From Turbatrix aceti (Eukaryota > Nematoda > Chromadorea > Rhabditida > Panagrolaimidae), in NCBI GenBank assembly GCA_963969345.1, contig OZ017768.1, positions 930,001-994,000 of the forward strand: 64,000 bases of DNA, written 5' to 3'. Position numbers and translations under genes: made by a program. How positions within the stretch are numbered: position 1 is the stretch's first letter; every line of letters begins with the position of its first letter. Shown in pieces: positions 57,824 to 64,000 of this stretch. Below the pieces are notes generated by a model, which saw only the letters and a program-made list of their open reading frames with translations, was not told where the DNA came from and did no database searches.

Positions 57824-58433
57824 GTCTACCCTGCAAAAGAAATCCAGATTAGCAATTCATGATTATATGAAAGCCAAAGAAGCACGAGAATGGCAAAAAA
57901 AATGCTCAAACGCACAAAAATCGTCGAAAATAGGAGAAAAAAAGTAAAATAGCAAGAATCACAGGCAAGAATGAGCAAAACGGGACGAACAAATAGGAAA
58001 ACGCATTTGACTGAGTGTTATCGTGCGTATATTTTTCACACTGAGAGTTTGGAGCAGCCAAAAAGTGCGCACGCACTAGGAAATGTCCGCTTGCGGTTTT
58101 TTTTGTTGTTGATTTTGGCCCGCTTTTCTGGCTTTTTGCCTTGTTATCCGTTGTTTTTTTTATTACCTCTTTTGTAGACCATACCCACAGGGTCCTCCTA
58201 TTAATTTTTTTGGGGGTTCTGAAAATTGAAGGACTTGAGTGGCGGTTGATTTTTTAAAACATTTTTGCGTTTTTGCCAATCTAAGCCCAACAAGATGTTC
58301 CAGATAGTTTATTTAAGTCGTAACGATATATACATTGCATTGAGATACTGGCACTGGATAGGTAAACAGCAGCCAGTTGTATGCAGTAACCAGGTCACTT
58401 CACTTGCCGCGGAACTAAGACTGATGATGCATG
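57824..58433. other. Intergenic, upstream of RPL3 and 3' of truncated family gene
   Basis: Contains the RPL3 leader intron and promoter. The remaining DNA (about 58,260-58,430) is where the missing body of the truncated cysteine-rich family member would be expected, but no Cys-rich exon is present. Confidence 0.4.
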
Positions 58434-58682
58434 CTAACGATGCCGAACCCGAGCAATTGTTCCGTATAGCCTTTCAAGCATTTGATCGCGGATACTTGGA
58501 TCGGCAGGCGGTCGTGTGCGGACACGCGTCTGATCTGTCGCACAGTCGGGTTTTCTTTTGACGCGTCGATGAATGGCATTCAGGACGGGGTCGCCTTTGC
58601 TGCTTTCATCGAAGTAGTACGCCGAAGTGGGTAGCATGAGACCGACGACTAGAATCAGACGAAGGGTCAGAGACGTCGACAT
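58434..58682 (-). pseudogene. Truncated member 1 of Cys-rich precursor family
   Basis: The first 50 residues match the neighbouring members closely: signal peptide, YYFDESSKGDPVLNAIH, RRVKRKPDC. After CATDQ the frame runs into an unrelated Arg/Pro-rich sequence and stops at residue 83, without the Cys-rich domain, WDN motif or hydrophobic tail. Upstream sequence is homologous to that of member 2 for several hundred bases, so a complete duplicated promoter and first exon were joined to foreign DNA. Probably a pseudogene, though a short secreted product is possible. Confidence 0.7.
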
Positions 58683-58699
58683 GGCGACAGGCGAAGTAG

Positions 58700-59075
58700 T
58701 TGTCCGTTTGTGATGGCTGCAGGGCTTTCGACGAAGTATATGAGTCCGAATGACGGTAATGCTAATTTCAAATCATATTCTAGACGTTGAATAAGTTGTA
58801 CGGTTTGCACGTACCTTGTTGGGAATCACGCGTGTCTTGTTTGAAATTTGTATTGTCGTTGTTTGAAAAAATACCGAAGAAAAATCGACGATAAGGCTTG
58901 TTGGGTGTGCAAATCGAGAACCCGAACTTACCAGATATATAAAAAGTATCGCTCTGGATCTTTAAAAAAATAGATTACGGTACTCTGGTTTTTCTACCGA
59001 CAAAAACTTTGGTCGAAGAAGCCAAAAAATTCAAACTAGTATTGCACTTTTTTAGTTTGCATCTCAAACAACGTA
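58700..59075. repeat. Duplicated upstream region, unit 1
   Basis: Directly similar to 59880-60250. Shared stretches include ATTACGGTAC-CTGGTTTTTC and ACCGACAAAAACTTTGGTCG. The repeated unit continues into the 3' ends of the next genes, showing unequal tandem duplication as the source of the array. Confidence 0.7.
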
Positions 59076-59196
59076 TTCCAAATTTTTTTATTCTAATGAT
59101 TACGATACGATACATTAGATCAGGTTACGTTAGTTGGATACACTTTGGATTAGTAGTCAGAGTAGTCGAGTCCTTGATGGCACCACTCGTCGCACT

Positions 59197-59863
59197 TCAA
59201 AGCCATGTACTGAAGACACTGACGATGCTTACGACGGCAAATCCGAAGGCTGTAAATGTAGAACGCTGGATACCGCTAATGTCACAATCCGGGTACATTT
59301 GTTTCATGCCGATTACTTGGAAGTATTTGAGATTGTCCCATGCGCTTTCTCCACAGAATTTGGTTGTTGCTTCTTTTATGCATTTGAATTCGGATTGAGC
59401 ACTCCTACAATATTAATTTTTTTTTAAATATAAACATATATAAAACTTACGAACAATCCTTTACATAATCACAATGCGTTTTATGTTCAGGTGTGCCCAT
59501 GCATTGTACAGCTTTATGAAGTTGTTCATTTTCTCCACACAATTTGGAAACACAATCGTCTAGAAGCTGGCCATAATACTCGTAGTTCTTCATAGGATTG
59601 TCGCACACTTTATCGTTTTCATTCTTGCAATATTGCCAAGCCTTGCAAGCAGCGCACTGCTCCTCGATTATTGTATGTGTTGCAACGGTTTTTACTACGC
59701 AGTGATCCGTCTGATCTTTCGTACAGTCGGGTTTTCTTTTGACGCGTCGATGAATGGCATTCAGGACGGGATCGTCTTTGCTGTTTTCATCGAAGTAGTA
59801 CCCCAAAGCGGGCAGCAAGAGAGCGACGACTAGAATCAGCCGAAGGGTCAGAGACGTCGACAT
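59197..59863 (-). CDS. Cys-rich, GPI-tail-like precursor, member 2
   Basis: Exons 59863-59451 and 59404-59197 join in phase 2 to 206 residues. Signal peptide (1-21) ending GYYFD; a short acidic propeptide; furin-like RRVKR (39-43). The Cys-rich domain has about a dozen cysteines: EEQCAACKAWQYC, DKVC, LLDDCVSKLC, VQCMG, THC, DC. CGESAWDNLKYF and a hydrophobic C-terminal segment STFTAFGFAVVSIVSVFSTWL end the protein right at the stop, as in a GPI-attachment signal. Unlike members 3-5 there is no intron after the first cysteines, so that intron was lost here. Cysteine spacing faintly recalls the nematode DUF19 family, unverified. Confidence 0.8.
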
Positions 59864-59879
59864 GGCGACAGGCGAAGTT

Positions 59880-60250
59880 GTCTGTTTGTGATGGGTGAGA
59901 GGATTTCCATGAAGTGAATGACGGTAATGCTAATTTCAAGTCATGTTTTCTAGACGATGAATAAGGTGTGCGGTTTGCACTTACCTTGCGGGGAATCACG
60001 CATGTCTTGTTTAACGTTTGCATTGTCATTGTTTGAAAAAATACCGAACAACGTCTTTTTTTCAAACAACTGTGAAAAATGGACGATAAGACTTGTTGGG
60101 TGTCCAAAATCGGGAACACGAACTTACCGGATATATAAAATAATCGTTCTGGATGTTTGAAAAAAATAGATTACGGTACACTGGTTTTTCTACCGACAAA
60201 AACTTTGGTCGAGGAAGCCAAAAAATTCAAACTATGTTTTTAGTTTTTAT
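59880..60250. repeat. Duplicated upstream region, unit 2
   Basis: Partner of 58700-59075, upstream of member 2. On the minus strand both contain a likely leader intron with a GTAAG donor near CAAG|GTAAGTGC (about 59985) and a CTAGAAAAC-type acceptor near 59950. Confidence 0.7.
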
Positions 60251-60395
60251 TTTGCATTTTAAACAACATAATCCAATTTTTTTATTCTTATAATTACGAC
60301 ACGATACATTAGATCAGGTTACATCAGTTGGATGTACTACACGTTGGATTAGTAGTCAGAGTAGTCGAGTCCTTGATGGCACCACGCGTCGCAAT

Positions 60396-61158
60396 TCAAA
60401 GCCATGTACTGAAGACACTGATGATGCTTACGACGGCAAATCCGAAGGCTGTAAATGTAGAACGCGGGACATCACTATCACTACCTAGACCGCAATCTAA
60501 GTTTGACATTTTATCTCGAACCAAAAAAGGGAATTTGACATTATCCCACGTAGTCTGCGAACATTGATCCGCTTTTTCTTTGAGGTATTTTAATGATTCT
60601 GTGACGTTTCTGGAGTGTATAAGTAATTATGCGTTTGGAGACAAAAAAAACTTACGAGCAACCAAATGGAACATACCAGCTGGTTTCATTTAGTTTTCCC
60701 ACAAAACATTTCCAATTATTCGAAATTTGTTTGTTATCGTCTTTAGTTCTGTTGCAATATCTTGTGATACAATCGGTTACGATCTCACCAAAATACTTGT
60801 AGTTTTGCATTGTATTGTGACATACCTTATCGAGATCTGCTGAGCATGACTGTAACGTTTTGCATGCACTGCAAAAAGTATGTTTCATTTTTTTTATTTT
60901 TTTTATATTTATAAAACCAACAACTTACTTGCATGTATATTTGATTACCGAATACATAGTATTTGACATATTTTGGTATTTTGGAAACATGTCGAGGCAT
61001 TTATCCCTCTGTAGGGGCGTACAGTCGGGTTTCCTTTTGACGCGTCGATGGATGGCATTCAGGACGGGGTCGTTTTTGCTGCTTTCATCGAAGTAGTACC
61101 CCGAAGTGGGTAGCAAGAGACCGAAGATTAGAATCAGGTGGGTCAGAGATGTCGACAT
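60396..61158 (-). CDS. Cys-rich, GPI-tail-like precursor, member 3
   Basis: Exons 61158-60929, 60868-60656 and 60609-60396, all phase 2, give 218 residues. Signal peptide (LILIFGLLLPTSG), YYFDESSKNDPVLNAIH and RRVKRKPDC as in member 2. The Cys-rich part contains CNACKTLQSC, DKVC, TDCITRYC, NWKC and GCS. Then come CSQTTWDNVKF and STFTAFGFAVVSIISVFSTWL, the same hydrophobic end as member 2. The last exons of members 2 and 3 are nearly identical at their 3' ends, pointing to recent duplication or gene conversion. Probably a cell-surface or secreted product. Confidence 0.82.
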
Positions 61159-61611
61159 GGCGACAGGCGGTAATGATTATTGGGCGGCTTTCGACAAAAT
61201 AAATGAGTATGCAAATTTTAATTCAGTTTCCGGATTTTGAATATGTTGTGCTTTTGACACCTGTTTTTCAACGAATCCGACCGAGTTCAAAAAACTGATT
61301 ACGGTACCTGGATTACTTTTCTGATAGAAACTTTGTTTGAGTGATCTGCAAAATGCGTAATGTTTTACCTTCCACCTGCAATGGAAAATATAATAGTAGC
61401 GTTTTTTGATTCTTTTTGAGTTTTTTGAAAGCACCCGTTCTCCTTTTTGGGAAACCTATTTATTATTGCGCCCCCTTATTTCCCTCCATAATTTTAATTC
61501 ATTTTTGGCCAAAACATTTTTATGCCAGTAATTACAATACATTAGATCGGGTTCAGCTTTGCCGCTGACACTGGATTAGTAGTAGTCTTTGATGATACCA
61601 ATTCTCGTACT

Positions 61612-62367
61612 TCAAAGCCATGCACCTAAGACACCGATGGCACCGACGATGCCGAAGCCTAGAGCTGTGAATGCCGAACGCGAGGCGCCGCTGAAAGCAC
61701 AATGGGGATTGTAGGCTTTACCAGTTATGAGTGTCATGAATTTGACGTTGTCCCACGCTGTTTTCCCACATTCATCCGCGGTGCTTTCGTAACAGTTGAT
61801 TTGTTTTTGGATCGTACTGAAATGCGAGTTTAAAAAAATTATTGTTTTTGAGAAGGGAAAAATTGTCTCACTCGCAAGAACGTCCATTTGGGCACTGATT
61901 TTTTTTGAGAAAACAAGTATAATCGCTTTTTAATTCGCTTTCAGTCGAACTACTGATATCGCAGTTTTTTTCGACACAGGTATTCACCAGCTCCTTGTAA
62001 TATTCGTAGTCTAAAATATCCGGCGTACAGCTTGTGTCGCGATCCATCATACATGTTTGCGTGGCTTTGCATGTCCTAAAAAATAACTCTATGCATTCAC
62101 TCACAACTATTTAATTTAAGAAACTTACTTGCAAACATTTTGTATCACTTCTGCCATGGTATCGTCATTGGCTTGCGTAGGCAATGGTGGAAAATTTGGC
62201 TGACACAAGTTGGTGGCCTCAAGTGTACAGGTGCGTCTTTTGGTGCGTTTATGGATGGCATCTACGATGGGGTCATGTCTGCTGCTGTCTCCAAAGTAGA
62301 ATGCGGAGATAGGCAGCAGGAGAGCGAAGACTAGAATCAGGCGAAGGGTCAGAGACGGCGTCGTCAT
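61612..62367 (-). CDS. Cys-rich, GPI-tail-like precursor, member 4
   Basis: Exons 62367-62129, 62075-61872 and 61816-61612, phases 2 and 2, give 215 residues. The start is MTTPSLTLRLIL; an upstream in-frame ATG at 62412 would bury the signal peptide and is not preferred. Features: signal peptide, FYFGDSSRHDPIVDAIH, KRTKRRTC furin-like site, CKTCKATQTC, DTSC, NTCVEKNC, YTC, NQC, SCE, then ECGKTAWDNVKFM, an extracellular HCAFSG, and the hydrophobic end SAFTALGFGIVGAIGVLGAWL. More diverged than members 2 and 3 but with the same intron phases and motif order. Confidence 0.82.
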
Positions 62368-62743
62368 GGCGACAGGCAGTTGATTGGCGGTTAGTTGGCT
62401 TGTATGGGGCATAGGCGTTTTTTTTTAATTAGACAGGGATGGTTATGCTAATTTTTACACTTATTGATTTTTGACTTTGGCGCGTGGCTGAATTTTTATT
62501 GTGCCAGGCATAATTTTTTTTTAATTGTCGTTATGGTATTTGAGCAAAATGTATTTATACCGTAACAGCTTTGGGCGACTGTATTTTAATTCAAGTTACA
62601 ATTTTTCGATAACTTTCAACACAGCACGTAAAAATTAATTTAAAAAAGGTGTGCGTTTGTCACGTTACCATAAAACAAACATCAAGTTCAATTTTTTATT
62701 CCAGTGATTACGATAAATTAGGCACCCTCGATGATGTCACTCC

Positions 62744-63503
62744 TCAAAGCCACATTCCAAAGACACTGATGACACTGAAGATGCCGAATCCGAGCGCTGT
62801 GAATGTAGAACGCGGGCCACCGGCTATGAAGCACTGCGGACGCTTTATTTTTTCCGGGATGATGGTACTGTATTTGACGATGTCCCATGTAGACGAACTA
62901 CAAGCATATGCCTTTGCATATCGGCATAAAACGTTATTCAGAGCAGAACTGAAAAACGGAATTTAGTAAGATTGGAAATGCCATAGAAAAAAAATCTTAC
63001 TCGCAGTCATTTATTTTCTCGCATTCGGTGTCTTTATCTTCCAGCTTCTTAGTATAGCATTTCATGTCTGTCTTCATCTCATCAATTTTATTATCTTTTG
63101 TACACATGTTGGTTTGACAATCCGCAGCGAGGTCTTCAAAGTATTGGGGATGACTCATAGTACTTTGACAATGTCCACTTGTCAGGCATTCTTTTAAGAG
63201 CGTACATTTTCTGCAAAAAACATAATGTCCAACGTTAAGACAAAAATCAGCTTACTCGCAGGTACTTAGTACATAATCCACGTATTCTGTCTCGTTGTCA
63301 CCAGATGGAATCGGATCTAGATTGCCGAAGATATAGCACGCAGATTGCTCAGCATCCGTGCAGTCGGCTAGTCGTTTGGTGCGTCGAGGAGCAACAAGGG
63401 AAATTAGGTCATCTGTGCTACTGTTGTTGACGTCGAACGCAGAGGTAACAGGTAGCAAGATACAGAAAATCAGAATCAAGCGAAAAGTCAGAAGGGACAG
63501 CAT
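62744..63503 (-). CDS. Cys-rich, GPI-tail-like precursor, member 5
   Basis: Exons 63503-63256, 63210-63001 and 62948-62744, phases 2 and 2, give 220 residues. Signal peptide (LILIFCILLPVTSA), a propeptide with Asn/Ser/Asp, and RRTKRLADC as cleavage site. The Cys-rich domain contains CEKCTLLKEC, GHC, DCQTNMC, KCYTKK, ECEKINDC. The third exon has CSSSTWDIVKY, RPQCFIAGGP and the end STFTALGFGIFSVISVFGMWL. The WDN motif is WDI here. Same architecture as its neighbours in spite of low overall identity in the centre. Confidence 0.82.
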
Positions 63504-63750
63504 GACGACAGGCTGTTGTTAGTTGGTTGGTTGTGGTTGTTTTGGCGTTTTTTGAACTTTATATGATTTGTTATGCAAATTTTGATATGAGGGATATTCC
63601 GTGCCAAACAAAAAATTGTTTTCATAATGCACCTAACTTGTGATTTGATTGTTTATTCCAAAAACACATGCTGACAAGAATGTTTCATGTAAATCCAAAA
63701 AAATTGCTCAAACACCCCAACAATCATAAAATTAATACAAGAACACAACT

Positions 63751-63958
63751 TTAAACCCAGAGTTTTGCAATTACGGTAGAAACGAGCATTCCCAGGTTGA
63801 GCCATGATGATCGAGGATACTCGCCGGCATTGAGATCGCATTCCGGCATGACAAGCGCAGCCGGGCCGATAATAAGTTCCTTAACATCGTTCCATGCTCG
63901 GTAGCCGCATTCGTAACGGACGGGATATTTGATGCACTCGACGTAGTTTTTCATTGCT
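63751..63958 (-). CDS. Cys-rich, GPI-tail-like precursor, member 6, last exon only
   Basis: The last exon starts at 63958 after TTTTTAG and encodes 68 residues to the stop. It begins AMKNYVECIKYPVRYECG, continues YRAWNDVKELIIG (the WND form of the shared Trp motif) and MPECDLNAGEYP, and ends in the hydrophobic SSWLNLGMLVSTVIAKLWV. The position of the Trp motif, the single Cys before the tail and the terminal hydrophobic run identify it as the same family. The rest lies beyond the right edge, so the array is larger than seen here. Confidence 0.7.
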
Positions 63959-64000
63959 CTAAAAATAATTTATTGGAACACAAATGTTATGAATGTGAGT

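Noticed and set aside
1..64000. CRISPR arrays, bacterial operons, rRNA genes
   Set aside because: No regular spacer-repeat pattern, no Shine-Dalgarno-led gene strings and no rRNA signatures; the window is eukaryotic nuclear DNA.

Overview
This is a eukaryotic window from a compact invertebrate genome, and a nematode is the best guess. The evidence is short introns (down to 43 bp), 3' splice sites close to TTTTCAG, widely spread A/T-rich introns and tandem families of small secreted proteins. That assignment is inference; no rRNA or mitochondrial marker is present. Exons below were joined by hand, checking GT/AG ends and reading phase. Most multi-exon models close without a frame error and reach the length expected for their family.

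Layout. 1-2186 (-): the 5' seven exons of ABCF1, running off the left edge. 2441-5951 (+): exocyst subunit Sec15 (EXOC6). 6407-7925 (-): an unrecognised multi-pass membrane protein. 8.7-11.7 kb: two U3 snoRNA genes and an ADP-ribosylglycohydrolase-family gene, all on the minus strand. 14.65-22.25 kb: an apparently perfect 3.8-kb tandem duplication carrying two copies of an unrecognised four-exon gene. 22.3-29.4 kb: a gene-poor stretch with one miniature inverted-repeat transposon. 29.47-31.81 kb (+): glycogenin. 32.4-34.3 kb (+): a third U3 snoRNA and a second ADP-ribosylglycohydrolase that has lost a metal-binding aspartate.

34.8-39.7 kb is a mobile-element-rich island. A 1-kb inverted repeat with near-identical arms carries a secreted-protein gene in each arm. 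Its spacer holds an intact 1,068-bp LTR element with target-site duplication and tRNA-Gly primer site, an older inner inverted repeat, and LINE remnants. 40-45.5 kb holds small genes, mostly secreted: an ML-like lipid-binding protein, a short peptide-like precursor, a possible myristoylated protein, a TSP1-like protein and a single-domain saposin. 46.2-58 kb is a housekeeping block: MCM3 (-), RPS8 (+), an ADAM17/TACE-like protease (-), an LSm10-like protein (-) and RPL3 (-), with RPL3 and LSm10 only 66 bp apart on one strand. 58.4-64 kb is a tandem array of at least six related genes (one truncated, one running off the edge). They encode precursors with a signal peptide, a furin-like site, a cysteine-rich domain and a hydrophobic GPI-signal-like tail.

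How it fits together: conserved growth genes (ribosome, U3 processing of rRNA, replication licensing, secretion, glycogen priming, translation initiation) alternate with fast-evolving islands of duplicated secreted proteins and transposons. The most novel-looking material is the cysteine-rich precursor array, the palindromic secreted-gene island, the three U3 genes with a shared upstream element, and the metal-site-mutant ADP-ribosylglycohydrolase paralogue.
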